Below the pieces are notes generated by a model. It saw nothing but the letters and a program-made list of their open reading frames with translations. It was not told the DNA's origin and searched no databases. Shown here one piece after another: positions 40,956 to 50,425 of a DNA stretch of 64,000 bases. A program made the position numbers and the translations under genes. Positions within the stretch are counted from its first letter, which is position 1, and the number at the start of each line of letters is the position of its first letter. The stretch is from Kitasatospora sp. MAA4 (lineage in GTDB: Bacteria; Actinomycetota; Actinomycetes; Streptomycetales; Streptomycetaceae). Where the stretch lies: positions 124,001-188,000 of the forward strand of contig NZ_JARZAI010000011.1 in NCBI RefSeq assembly GCF_029893355.1, read 5' to 3'.

Positions 40956-41645
40956 ATGACCCGAGCCTCTCTGGACAAGCAGCCGCACGAAGTCGCCGCC
41001 ATGTTCGACGACGTCGCCGCCAAGTACGACCGGACCAACGACGTGCTCTCGCTCGGCCAGGCCCGCGCCTGGCGCCGCGCGGTGGCCGAGGCGGTCGCCG
41101 CCCAGCCCGGTGAGCTGGTGCTGGACCTCGGCGCGGGCACCGGCACCTCCTCGCTCCCGTTCGTGGAGGCCGGCGCCAAGGTCGTCCCCTGCGACTTCTC
41201 GATCGGCATGCTCGCCGAGGGCAAGCGCCGCAACCCCGACCTCCCGCTGACGGCCGGCGACGCGACCCGGCTGCCCTTCGCCGACGCCTCGTTCGACGCC
41301 GTCACGATCTCCTTCGCGCTGCGCAACGTCCAGGACACCGACGCCGCCCTGCGCGAGATGTACCGGGTCACCAAGCCCGGCGGCAAGGTCGTGATCTGCG
41401 AGTTCTCCACCCCGACCTGGACGCCGCTGCGGACCGTCTACACCGAGTACCTGATGCGCGCCCTGCCGCCCGTCGCCACCCGCGTCAGCAGCAACCCCGA
41501 CGCGTACGTCTACCTCGCCGAGTCCATCCGCGCCTGGCCCGACCAGCCCGAACTGGCCGTCAAGCTCCAGCAGGCCGGCTGGACCAAGGTCGCCTGGCGC
41601 AACCTCACCGGCGGCATCGTCGCCCTGCACCGCGGCACCCGCTGA
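40956..41645 (+). CDS. menG: Demethylmenaquinone methyltransferase
   Basis: The 229-residue UbiE/MenG-type SAM methyltransferase has Y-D-R-T-N-D-V-L-S-L-G at the N terminus, the SAM motif V-L-D-L-G-A-G-T-G-T, then G-D-A-T-R-L-P-F-A-D and S-F-A-L-R-N-V. The C-terminal half ends in G-G-I-V-A-L-H-R-G. It methylates demethylmenaquinone, the last ring step of menaquinone synthesis. ATG 40956 or GTG 40953 starts. Its neighbours are other menaquinone genes. Confidence 0.95.
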   Translation: MTRASLDKQPHEVAAMFDDVAAKYDRTNDVLSLGQARAWRRAVAEAVAAQPGELVLDLGAGTGTSSLPFVEAGAKVVPCDFSIGMLAEGKRRNPDLPLTAGDATRLPFADASFDAVTISFALRNVQDTDAALREMYRVTKPGGKVVICEFSTPTWTPLRTVYTEYLMRALPPVATRVSSNPDAYVYLAESIRAWPDQPELAVKLQQAGWTKVAWRNLTGGIVALHRGTR

Positions 41646-41788
41646 GCGGGCGGCACCCGCTGACCGATCGACCGAGCGGCCACCGCCCGGGCCCGTAGTG
41701 GCCGGGCCATGGCGTGGGGTGGGTGCGCCGTAGACTGCTCGGGACCGTCAGCCCTTGCCTTGCCGCTGTGCTCAGGAGTGTGCCCATC

Positions 41789-43078
41789 GTGACCGTGACC
41801 GAGACCGCCGTCGAGAGCACCGCTGACGTCATCGTGGTGGGGGCGGGCCCGGCGGGCGCGACCACGGCGTACTACCTCGCGCAGGCCGGGCTTGATGTGC
41901 TGCTGCTGGAGAAGACCGAGTTCCCGCGGGAGAAGGTGTGCGGGGACGGTCTGACGCCGCGTGCCACCAAGCAGCTGGTGGACATGGGGATCGACGTGTC
42001 CACCTCGAACGGCTGGCTGCACAACAAGGGGCTGCGGATCATCGGTGGCGGGGTCCGGCTGGAGCTGGACTGGCCCGAGCTGTCGGCGTTCCCGGACTAC
42101 GGACTGGTGCGCAAGCGGGCCGACTTCGACGAACTGCTGGCCCGGCAGGCCGAGAAGGCCGGGGCGCGGCTGTACGAGCGCTGCAACGTCTCCGGGCCGG
42201 TGCTCGACGAGCGGACCGGGCGGATCGTCGGGGTGAGCGCGAAGCTGGGTGAGGACAAGCGCGAGGTGGTCTTCCGCGCGCCGCTGGTGGTCGCCGCCGA
42301 CGGCAACTCCACCCGGCTCTCGCTGGCGATGGGTCTGCACCGCCGCGAGGACCGTCCGATGGGCGTCGCGTACCGGACGTACTTCACCTCGCCGCGGCAC
42401 GACGACGACTACCTGGAGTCCTGGCTGGAGCTCTGGGACACCCGCGGTGGCGACAAGAAGCTGCTGCCCGGCTACGGCTGGATCTTCGGGATGGGCGACG
42501 GCACCTCGAACGTCGGCCTCGGCATCCTCAACTCCTCGCCGGCGTTCGGCGAGTTGGACTGGCGCGAGGTCCTCAAGGCGTGGTGCGCGAGCATGCCGGA
42601 GGAGTGGGGCTACACGCCCGACAACATGACCGACCCGATCCGCGGTGCGGCGCTGCCGATGGCGTTCAACCGTCAACCGCACTACACCCGCGGGCTGCTG
42701 CTGGTCGGCGACGCGGCGGGCATGGTCAACCCGTTCAACGGCGAGGGCATCGCCTACGCGATGGAGTCCGGCCAGATCGCGGCCCGCACGATCGTCCAGG
42801 CCCACGCCCGGGTCACCCCGGCCGGCCGCGAGCGTGCGCTGCACGCCTACCCGGCCACCCTGAAGGACGTCTACGGCGGCTACTACACGCTGGGCCGCGG
42901 CTTCGTGAAGCTGATCGGCAACCCGAAGATCATGCAGCTGGCCACCCAGCGCGGTCTGACGCACCCGATGCTGATGAAGTTCGTGCTGAAGATGCTGGCG
43001 AACCTGACCGACCCGCAGGGCGGCGACGCGATGGACCGCATCATCAACGGCCTGGCGAAGGTCGCCCCGAACGCCTGA
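41789..43078 (+). CDS. Geranylgeranyl reductase-family FAD oxidoreductase (MenJ-like)
   Basis: The 429-residue protein starts at GTG 41789 with AGGAG ten bases upstream. It has an N-terminal FAD fold V-V-G-A-G-P-A-G-A-T-T, the C-G-D-G-L-T-P-R motif and a late G-D-A-A-G-M-V-N-P-F-N-G-E-G-I. Family members hydrogenate isoprenoid chains; the mycobacterial MenJ enzyme saturates one menaquinone side-chain unit. Position between menG and nuo supports that role. It is followed by a convergent cyclophilin gene. Confidence 0.9.
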   Translation: MTVTETAVESTADVIVVGAGPAGATTAYYLAQAGLDVLLLEKTEFPREKVCGDGLTPRATKQLVDMGIDVSTSNGWLHNKGLRIIGGGVRLELDWPELSAFPDYGLVRKRADFDELLARQAEKAGARLYERCNVSGPVLDERTGRIVGVSAKLGEDKREVVFRAPLVVAADGNSTRLSLAMGLHRREDRPMGVAYRTYFTSPRHDDDYLESWLELWDTRGGDKKLLPGYGWIFGMGDGTSNVGLGILNSSPAFGELDWREVLKAWCASMPEEWGYTPDNMTDPIRGAALPMAFNRQPHYTRGLLLVGDAAGMVNPFNGEGIAYAMESGQIAARTIVQAHARVTPAGRERALHAYPATLKDVYGGYYTLGRGFVKLIGNPKIMQLATQRGLTHPMLMKFVLKMLANLTDPQGGDAMDRIINGLAKVAPNA

Positions 43079-43108
43079 GTCCGGGGGCGACCTGCGCCAA
43101 CGGATGCG

Positions 43109-43798
43109 TCAGCGGGTGTTGCTGATCCTGACGTGCTTGATGTTGACGGGGAGCGTCGGGTAGCCGTCGCCCGGGCCGTTCTGGTCGTCCTCGCCGCCGG
43201 CGGCGATCTTCTGCAGGACGTCGAGGCCGGCGGTGATCTTGCCGAACGGGGTGTAGGCGGGGGAGAGCTTGGTGTCCTTCCAGACGAAGAAGAACTGGCT
43301 GCCGTTGGTGTTCGGGCCCGCGTTGGCCATCGCGACGGTGCCGGCGGGGTAGGTGGCGCCGGTCAGGTTCTCGTCGTTGAAGGAGTAGCCGGGGCCGCCG
43401 CTACCGGTGCCGGTCGGGTCGCCGCACTGCAGGACCCACAGGCGCTGGGTGGTGAGCCGGTGGCAGTGGGTGTCGTCGAAGTAGCTGTGGTCGGCGAGGA
43501 AGCGGAACGAGAAGGTGGTGCAGGGCGCCTGGGCGGTCAGCGCCTGGAAGGTGATCGAGCCCTGGCTGGTCCTCAGGGTCGCGCTGTAGGGCTTGGCGGC
43601 CTTCTTGGCGTCGAAGACCGGGATGCCCTGGAAGTTGTCGGCGGGCACCGAGGCCGTGTATCCGCAGGAGGCCGTGGGGGCGGCCGCCGCCGGGGCTGCC
43701 TTCGCGTCAGGTGAGACGGTGGCGGCGGACGCGGCGCTGGTGGCGCCGAGGACCAGGGCAGCGGCGGCAGCGGCGGTGACGAGACGCTTGCGGGGCAT
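43109..43798 (-). CDS. Secreted cyclophilin-type peptidyl-prolyl isomerase
   Basis: The 229-residue protein starts at ATG 43798 with GGAGG. A signal peptide (M-P-R-K-R-L-V-T, Ala-rich core, cleavage near S-A-A-S-A-A) precedes an Ala/Pro linker and a cyclophilin domain: Y-F-D-D-T-H-C-H-R, G-G-P-G-Y-S-F-N-D-E-N and N-G-S-Q-F-F-F-V-W. It would catalyse proline isomerisation outside the cell. Convergent with the reductase gene; divergent from an MFS gene. Confidence 0.92.
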   Translation of the reverse strand: MPRKRLVTAAAAAALVLGATSAASAATVSPDAKAAPAAAAPTASCGYTASVPADNFQGIPVFDAKKAAKPYSATLRTSQGSITFQALTAQAPCTTFSFRFLADHSYFDDTHCHRLTTQRLWVLQCGDPTGTGSGGPGYSFNDENLTGATYPAGTVAMANAGPNTNGSQFFFVWKDTKLSPAYTPFGKITAGLDVLQKIAAGGEDDQNGPGDGYPTLPVNIKHVRISNTR

Positions 43799-43929
43799 GG
43801 GTGGGGCCTCCGGGGAGAGGAGAGGGGAAGACGGGCCTGGCATGTCCACCCCATCGTGCCCAGGGGGCACTTGAATCATTCCTGCCAACAGCCCTTGGCC
43901 GAACGACTGTTCGTGCCAGGATCAGGCGG

Positions 43930-45204
43930 ATGCTGATCAACCGTAACTTCCGTCTGCTCTGGGCGGGTCAGGCCGTCTCGCTGACCGGGGACACGGTCTT
44001 CGACACCACGCTGACCCTCTGGGTGGGGACGGTCCTGCTCGCCGGCCGCCCGTACGCGCCGGCCGCCGTCGCCGGGCTGCTGGCCGCCGCGGCCGTCGCC
44101 ACGCTGCTGGTCGCACCGCTGGCCGGGGTCTTCGTCGACCGCTGGGACCGCCGCCGGACGATGCTCGCGGCCGATCTGGTCCGCGCCGCCCTGATCGGCG
44201 GCGTGGCGGCGATGACGTTCCTGCCTACTGGGACGGTGCCGACCGGGGTGACGGTGGTCGTCGTCTACCTGGCGGTCTTCCTCAACGCGGCGGTCTCGCA
44301 GTTCTTCGGTCCGGCGAGGTTCGCGATCCTCGGCGAGGTGCTGGCGGAGGCGGACCGGGCCCGGGCGGCCGGGATCGGGCAGTCGACGGTGGGCATCGCG
44401 GCCGTCCTCGGGCCCCCGCTGGCGGCGCCGCTGCTCTTCACCGCCGGTGTGCGCTGGGCCCTGCTGCTGAACGCGGTCTCCTTCCTGGTCTCCTTCGCCC
44501 TGGTGCACGCGGTCCGCCCGGAGCCCGGGCAGTCGCCGGAGCGCGGGCACCGGCCCGGGGTCTGGCCCGAACTCCTCGCGGGACTGCGGATGGTGGCGTC
44601 GCGCGGGGTGGTCAAGGCCCTGCTGATCACCGTCGTCCTGGTGTCACTCGGCTTCTCCGCGCTCAACGCGGTCAACGTCTTCTTCCTCACCGACAACCTG
44701 CACGTCGCCGGCAGGTGGTACGGAACGCTGGAGATGGTGCTCGGCATCGGCCTGCTGAGCGGTTCGGTGCTGGCCGCGCCGATGGGACGGCGGTTCGGCT
44801 ACCACCGGACGTTCCCGCTGGGGCTGTTGGCCGCCGGCGCGCTGCTGGTCGGGTACTCCCGGACGACGCAGCTGTGGTCGGCGCTCGCGCTGACGACCGC
44901 GCTCGGGGCGGCGCTCGCGATCCTCAACGCGGCGGTGGCTCCGCTGCTGGTCGAGGCGGTGCCGGCCGAGTACCTGGGTCGGGTCTTCTCGGCGGTCGGG
45001 CCGGTCGCGCAGCTGGCCAACATGGTGGGGATGAGTGCGGCGGGGTGGTTCGCCGGCAGTGTGCCGCGCGACTTCCACGTCGAGGTCGGCGGGGTGGGGC
45101 TGGGCCGGATCGACCTGGTCATCGGCTGCTCGGGCCTGCTCACGGTGGCCGCCGGCCTGTACGCGCTGTACGGGCTGCGCCTGCGGTCCAGTAAAGGCGT
45201 TTGA
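43930..45204 (+). CDS. MFS transporter (MFS_3-like exporter)
   Basis: The 424-residue protein starts N-R-N-F-R-L-L-W-A-G-Q-A-V-S-L-T-G-D, the usual opening of the EntS/MFS_3 exporter group. F-V-D-R-W-D-R-R-R lies in the loop after helix 2, and twelve hydrophobic segments are present. The ATG is at 43930. Substrate unknown; the drug/metabolite transporter gene follows 64 bases later. Confidence 0.88.
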   Translation: MLINRNFRLLWAGQAVSLTGDTVFDTTLTLWVGTVLLAGRPYAPAAVAGLLAAAAVATLLVAPLAGVFVDRWDRRRTMLAADLVRAALIGGVAAMTFLPTGTVPTGVTVVVVYLAVFLNAAVSQFFGPARFAILGEVLAEADRARAAGIGQSTVGIAAVLGPPLAAPLLFTAGVRWALLLNAVSFLVSFALVHAVRPEPGQSPERGHRPGVWPELLAGLRMVASRGVVKALLITVVLVSLGFSALNAVNVFFLTDNLHVAGRWYGTLEMVLGIGLLSGSVLAAPMGRRFGYHRTFPLGLLAAGALLVGYSRTTQLWSALALTTALGAALAILNAAVAPLLVEAVPAEYLGRVFSAVGPVAQLANMVGMSAAGWFAGSVPRDFHVEVGGVGLGRIDLVIGCSGLLTVAAGLYALYGLRLRSSKGV

Positions 45205-45268
45205 TCACACCATCGGCACTCGGGGAGGATGACAGGTTCGCCGTCCTGCCTCGGAGGGAACCACCCGC

Positions 45269-46198
45269 ATGAGAACTCCTTCACAAGTCGCGCCCCGCGG
45301 GATCGTCACCGACCTTCCCGTCCTGCTGGTCGCGGTGGTCTGGGGTTCCAGCTACCTCGCCGTCAAGCACCTCGCGACGCCGGCCACCGTCCTGCCGACG
45401 CTGGTGCTGCGCTTCGGCCTGGTGCTTCCGTTCCTCGCGGTGATCGCCTGGCGGGGGCTGCGCGGGCTGAACCGCGGTGAGTGGCTGGGCGGTGCGCTGC
45501 TCGGCGGCATCCTCGGTGCGATCTTCCTGGTGGAGACGTACGGCGTGGTGCACACCTCGGCCACCAACGCCGGGCTGATCATCAGCTTCACCATGGTCCT
45601 CACCCCGCTCGCGGAGAGCCTGGTCGGCCGCACCCCGCTCCCGCGCGCCTTCGTCGCCGCGGCCGGGCTCTCGGTGGTCGGGGTCGGCCTGCTCACCGAG
45701 GGCGCGGGCCTGCGCGCCCCCTCGGCCGGCGACCTGCTGATGCTCGCCGCGGCCGGGATCCGCACGGTGCACCTGCTGGCGATGTCGCGGACCAAGGTGC
45801 TCAGGGACACCGACCCGATCGCCCTGACCTGGGTCCAACTCGCCACGGCTGCCGCGATCTTCGTCGTGGTGTCACCCTTCGCCGGTCCGAGCCCGTGGTC
45901 GCTGGCGGCCTCGTACGGGCCCGGCCAGTGGGCCGACCTGCTCTACCTCGGGCTGTTCTGCACGCTGGTCGCGTTCCTGGTCCAGATGTGGGCGGTCCGG
46001 GCGACCTCGCCGTCCCGGGTCAGCCTGCTGCTCGGCACCGAGCCGCTCTGGGCGGCCGTGGTCGGCATCGTCCTCGGCGGCGACCGGCTGGTGCCGCTCG
46101 CGTTCTGCGGCGGCCTGCTGGTGCTGGCCGGTACCGCGTGGGGCCGCCGGGCCGTGGTTCCGGCCGCGCGCGACGTTCTGGAGCCACTGCCGGCCTGA
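45269..46198 (+). CDS. EamA/DMT-family transporter
   Basis: The 309-residue protein has ten predicted helices in two EamA repeats: V-V-W-G-S-S-Y-L-A-V-K near the start, and S-L-L-L-G-T-E-P-L-W-A-A-V-V-G in the second half. ATG 45269 follows CGGAGGGAA. Likely exporter of amino acids or metabolites; ligand unknown. Confidence 0.9.
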   Translation: MRTPSQVAPRGIVTDLPVLLVAVVWGSSYLAVKHLATPATVLPTLVLRFGLVLPFLAVIAWRGLRGLNRGEWLGGALLGGILGAIFLVETYGVVHTSATNAGLIISFTMVLTPLAESLVGRTPLPRAFVAAAGLSVVGVGLLTEGAGLRAPSAGDLLMLAAAGIRTVHLLAMSRTKVLRDTDPIALTWVQLATAAAIFVVVSPFAGPSPWSLAASYGPGQWADLLYLGLFCTLVAFLVQMWAVRATSPSRVSLLLGTEPLWAAVVGIVLGGDRLVPLAFCGGLLVLAGTAWGRRAVVPAARDVLEPLPA

Positions 46199-46210
46199 CT
46201 CCGCGGCCCT

Positions 46211-46250
46211 CGAAAGCCCCCGCGCACCGACCGGTGCGCGGGGGCTTTCG
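46211..46250 (+). terminator. Terminator before the nuo promoter
   Basis: A perfect 19-bp stem (46211-46229 with 46232-46250) with a 2-base turn starts 12 bases after the EamA stop. It insulates the nuo operon. Confidence 0.9.
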
Positions 46251-46479
46251 TGCGCTTGTGAACGAAAGGTCAAGCGACGGTTCCACGGGGTCCACCCGGG
46301 AGGGTGAGGGCCATTAGCACGTCAACATGAAGCCCGTAAATTTGCGATGAGCGCGCCATAGTTGATATAGGCGCACGGCTCTGACCAGTCACTTCGCCGA
46401 TGAATATGACACTTTGTGACCATTTGGGTTCGTTGCGTTCATATCTCGCGACTAGACGCCATTGCGACCGGTTCGCGAG

Positions 46480-46493
46480 GTGGCGTAGATCAC
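46480..46493. promoter_or_regulatory. CRP-like site 1 (GTG-N8-CAC)
   Basis: GTGGCGTAGATCAC matches the actinobacterial CRP pattern GTG-N8-CAC. It shares 12 of 14 bases with the second site 33 bases downstream. Confidence 0.55.
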
Positions 46494-46512
46494 AAAGATC
46501 ACCCTGAACTGC

Positions 46513-46526
46513 GTGTCGCAGATCAC
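46513..46526. promoter_or_regulatory. CRP-like site 2 (GTG-N8-CAC)
   Basis: GTGTCGCAGATCAC is 33 bases, three helical turns, from site 1, placing both on one DNA face. It ends 13 bases before the candidate -10. Confidence 0.55.
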
Positions 46527-46561
46527 AAGTCGACGGGCATAAGATGCGCTCGATCCAGGCT

Positions 46562-46579
46562 TTGTGAACTGCCTCACAT
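46562..46579. promoter_or_regulatory. Rex-like operator in the nuo leader
   Basis: TTGTGAACTGCCTCACAT fits the Rex operator half-sites TTGTGAA and (C/T)TCACA with a 4-base centre. Rex senses NADH/NAD+ and is known to control nuo in Streptomyces. The position just after the presumed transcription start suits repression. Confidence 0.7.
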
Positions 46580-46677
46580 GAGGTGGATCCCGGGAACCGG
46601 ATCACGGGTTCACCCCACAGTGACCCGGCAGTTCCGATCTGCAGTCAAGGACGACTGGACGGAGGGAGCGGCGGTAC

Positions 46678-47037
46678 ATGAATGCCTACGCACCGATCCT
46701 CGTACTCGGTGCCATCGCGGCGGCGTTCGCGGTCGGCTCCGTCGTGATGGCTTCGCTGACGGGCCCGAAGCGCTACAACCGGGCCAAGTTGGAGGCGTAC
46801 GAGTGCGGTATCGAACCGACCCCGCAGCCGGTGGGCGGCGGTCGGTTCCCGATCAAGTACTACCTGACGGCGATGCTCTTCATCGTCTTCGACATCGAGA
46901 TCGTCTTCCTCTACCCGTGGGCGGTCACCTTCGACGCCCTGGGGATCTTCGGGCTGGTCGAGATGCTCCTCTTCATCGCCACCGTGTTCGTCGCCTACGC
47001 GTATGTGTGGCGGCGCGGCGGCCTGGAGTGGGACTGA
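46678..47037 (+). CDS. nuoA: NADH-quinone oxidoreductase subunit A
   Basis: The 119-residue protein has three membrane helices. The conserved Y-E-C-G-I-E-P motif with F-x-I-K-Y-Y-L lies between helices 1 and 2, and F-D-I-E-I-V-F-L-Y-P in helix 2. It forms part of the quinone-site entrance of complex I. First gene of a 14-gene operon; ATG 46678 after GGAGGGAGCGGCGG. Confidence 0.96.
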   Translation: MNAYAPILVLGAIAAAFAVGSVVMASLTGPKRYNRAKLEAYECGIEPTPQPVGGGRFPIKYYLTAMLFIVFDIEIVFLYPWAVTFDALGIFGLVEMLLFIATVFVAYAYVWRRGGLEWD

Positions 47038-47092
47038 GCAGCACCTGCACAGCAGTCAGCCCGATGTAGAGGCCACTGAGAGGGATGGGTAG

Positions 47093-47643
<551 letters not shown>

Positions 47644-47647
<4 letters not shown>

Positions 47648-48345
47648 GCGACGGCAACATCCCCGCGACCCGCACCGAGATCCCGGTCGAGGTGGTCGGC
47701 AACCGCCAGGGCATGTTCGGCGGCCGCGGCACCGGCGACACCTCGGGCTTCGGCGGCCTGGTCGCCCCGATCGTGCTGCCGGGACCGAGCAGCCGACCGT
47801 ACGGCGGCTGGTTCGACGAGGTGGCCGACGAGCTGGAGGGCGCCCTGGAGGAGCAGGGCCTCGACCCGGCCGACGCGATCGAGAAGACCGTCATCGACCG
47901 CGGCGAACTCACCTTCCACGTCCGCCGCGAGCACCTCCTCCAGGTGTCCAGGACGCTGCGCGACGACCCGGCGCTGCGCTTCGAGCTGTGCCTGGGGGTC
48001 AGCGGCGTGCACTACCTGTCCGACCCCGGCCGGGAACTGCACGCGGTCTACCACCTGCGCTCGATCACCCACACCCGGCTGATCAGGGTCGAGGTCACCG
48101 CGCCGGACGCCGACCCGCACATCCCGTCGGTGGTCAGTGTCTACCCGACCAACGACTGGCACGAGCGCGAGGCCTACGACTTCTTCGGCATCGTCTTCGA
48201 CGGCCACCCGGCGCTCACCCGGATCATGATGCCGGACGACTGGCTGGGCCACCCGCAGCGCAAGGACTACCCGCTGGGAGGCATCCCCGTCGAGTACAAG
48301 GGCGCCCAGATCCCGGCGCCCGACCAGCGGAGGTCGTACACCTGA
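47644..48345 (+). CDS. nuoC: NADH-quinone oxidoreductase subunit C
   Basis: The 233-residue protein is the 30-kDa subunit. The conserved core is Y-H-L-R-S-I-T-H, S-V-V-S-V-Y-P-T-N-D-W-H-E-R-E-A-Y-D-F-F-G-I and R-K-D-Y-P-L-G-G. A roughly 60-residue N-terminal extension, Gly/Pro rich, precedes it, as in actinobacteria. ATG 47644 overlaps nuoB; TGATG couples it to nuoD. Confidence 0.96.
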
Positions 48346-49673
48346 TGACCACTCACTACGAAGAAGCGGGCACCCGCGAGACCACCGAGGGACGGGTCTT
48401 CACCGTCACCGGCGGAGACTGGGGCGAGGTGGTCGAGGCCGTCGCCAAGGCCGACGACGAGCGCATCATCGTCAACATGGGTCCCCAACACCCGTCCACC
48501 CACGGCGTGTTGCGGCTGATCCTGGAGATCGACGGCGAGACGGTGACCGAGGCCCGCTGCGGCATCGGCTACCTGCACACCGGCATCGAGAAGAACATGG
48601 AGTTCCGCAACTGGGTCCAGGGCACCACCTTCGTGACCCGGATGGACTACCTGACTCCGCTCTTCAACGAGACCGCCTACTGCCTGGCGGTGGAGAAGCT
48701 GCTCGGCATCACCGACCAGATCCCCGACCGGGCCACCGTCATCCGGGTGTTGATGATGGAGCTCAACCGGATCTCCTCGCACCTGGTGTGCCTGGCCACC
48801 GGCGGCATGGAGATCGGCTCCACGACGCTGATGATCTACGGCTTCCGGGACCGCGAACTCATCCTGGACATCTTCGAGTTGGTCACCGGCCTGCGGATGA
48901 ACCACGCGTACGTCCGTCCCGGTGGGCTGGCCCAGGACCTGCCTCCGGGCGCGGTGGACCAGATCCGCGAGGCGGTGAAGCTGTTCCGCTCGCGGATGCA
49001 CGAGTACGACAAACTCGCCACCGGCAACCCGGTGTTCAAGGCCCGGCTGGTCGACGTCGGCTTCCTGGACCTGGCCGGCTGCCTGGCGCTGGGCGCCACC
49101 GGTCCGATCCTGCGGGCCACCGGACTGCCGAACGACCTGCGCAAGAGCGACCCGTACTGCGGCTACGAGAACTACGACTTCGAGGTCGCCATCGCGGACA
49201 CCGCGGACTCCTACGGGCGGTTCCTGATCCGCCTGGAGGAGATGCGCCAGTCGCTGCGGATCGTCGAGCAGTGCCTGGACCGGCTGCGGCCGGGCCCGGT
49301 CATGGTGGCCGACAAGAAGATCGCCTGGCCGGCCCAACTGGCGGTCGGCCCGGACGGGATGGGCAACTCGCTCGACCACATCCGGAAGATCATGGGCACC
49401 TCGATGGAGGCGCTGATCCACCACTTCAAGCTGGTCACCGAGGGCTTCAGGGTCCCGGTCGGCCAGGCGTACGCGGCGGTCGAGTCGCCCAAGGGCGAGC
49501 TCGGGGTCCACGTGGTGAGCGACGGCGGGACGCGCCCCTACCGGGTGCACTTCCGCGACCCGTCGTTCACCAACCTGCAGTCGATGGCGGCGATGTGCGA
49601 GGGCGGCCAGGTCGCCGACGTGATCGTCGCAGTGGCCGGGATCGACCCGGTGATGGGAGGCGTGGACCGGTGA
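48345..49673 (+). CDS. nuoD: NADH-quinone oxidoreductase subunit D
   Basis: The 442-residue 49-kDa subunit, with G-P-Q-H-P-S-T-H-G-V-L-R, E-K-N-M-E-F-R and D-x-x-S-Y-G-R-F segments, lines the quinone cavity with NuoB. ATG 48345 shares its A with the nuoC stop. It ends in the GTGA overlap with nuoE. Confidence 0.97.
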   Translation: MTTHYEEAGTRETTEGRVFTVTGGDWGEVVEAVAKADDERIIVNMGPQHPSTHGVLRLILEIDGETVTEARCGIGYLHTGIEKNMEFRNWVQGTTFVTRMDYLTPLFNETAYCLAVEKLLGITDQIPDRATVIRVLMMELNRISSHLVCLATGGMEIGSTTLMIYGFRDRELILDIFELVTGLRMNHAYVRPGGLAQDLPPGAVDQIREAVKLFRSRMHEYDKLATGNPVFKARLVDVGFLDLAGCLALGATGPILRATGLPNDLRKSDPYCGYENYDFEVAIADTADSYGRFLIRLEEMRQSLRIVEQCLDRLRPGPVMVADKKIAWPAQLAVGPDGMGNSLDHIRKIMGTSMEALIHHFKLVTEGFRVPVGQAYAAVESPKGELGVHVVSDGGTRPYRVHFRDPSFTNLQSMAAMCEGGQVADVIVAVAGIDPVMGGVDR

Positions 49674-50425
49674 GCAATGTCGAACTCGGCCTGCCGGCGC
49701 TGCCGGCCAAGCCGTACCCGGCCGAGGTGTACGAACGCCTCGCCGCCGACGCCAGGGAGCTGATCGGCCGCTACCCGGTGGCCCGTTCAGCGCTGCTGCC
49801 GCTGCTGCACCTGGTGCAGGCCGAGGACGGGTACGTCACCGCCACCGGGATCCGGTTCTGCGCCGAGCAGTTGGAGCTGACCACCGCCGAGGTGACGGCG
49901 GTGGCGACCTTCTACACGATGTACCGCCGCCGCCCCGCCGGGACGTACCACGTGGGCGTCTGCACCAACACGCTCTGCGCGGTGCTCGGCGGCGACCAGA
50001 TCTTCGAGGAGCTCCAGCAGCACCTGGGCATCAAGAACAACGAGACCACCGCCGACGGCGAGATCTCGATCGAGCACATCGAGTGCAACGCGGCCTGCGA
50101 CTACGCCCCCGTGGTGATGGTCAACTGGGAGTTCTTCGACAACCAGACGCCGGAGAGCGCCAGGCAGCTGGTCGACGACCTGCGCTCGGGCGCCGAGGTC
50201 GAGCCGACCCGCGGCGCCAAGCTCTGCTCGTTCAAGGAGACCGCCCGCATCCTGGCCGGCTTCCCCGACGAGCGGCCGGGTGCGGTGGACGCCTCCGGCG
50301 CGGGTGGCGCACCCTCGATGGCGGGCCTGCGACTGGCCAAGGGCGAGGCGCTGCCCGGCACGCCGGGGGCCCGCGTGGTCTCCCCGCGCAAGGTCTCCCC
50401 GCGCAACGAAGGGACCGAGGCGTGA
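49670..50425 (+). CDS. nuoE: NADH-quinone oxidoreductase subunit E
   Basis: The 251-residue protein is a thioredoxin-fold subunit with the [2Fe-2S] N1a ligands: C-T-N-T-L-C (C-x4-C) and C-N-A-A-C (C-x3-C). It is longer than the E. coli protein (about 166), with an extra 75-residue C-terminal tail rich in G, A and P. GTG 49670 overlaps nuoD; TGATG joins it to nuoF. Confidence 0.96.
   Translation: MSNVELGLPALPAKPYPAEVYERLAADARELIGRYPVARSALLPLLHLVQAEDGYVTATGIRFCAEQLELTTAEVTAVATFYTMYRRRPAGTYHVGVCTNTLCAVLGGDQIFEELQQHLGIKNNETTADGEISIEHIECNAACDYAPVVMVNWEFFDNQTPESARQLVDDLRSGAEVEPTRGAKLCSFKETARILAGFPDERPGAVDASGAGGAPSMAGLRLAKGEALPGTPGARVVSPRKVSPRNEGTEA

Larger units (their letters stand above)
46251..46677 (+). 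promoter_or_regulatory. nuo operon promoter region
   Basis: This AT-richer 427-base leader has no gene. It contains two CRP-like sites and a Rex-like operator (listed separately). A -10-like TAAGAT lies at 46540-46545 with no good -35, as expected for an activator-dependent promoter. GGAGGGAG near 46661 is the nuoA ribosome binding site. Confidence 0.7.
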
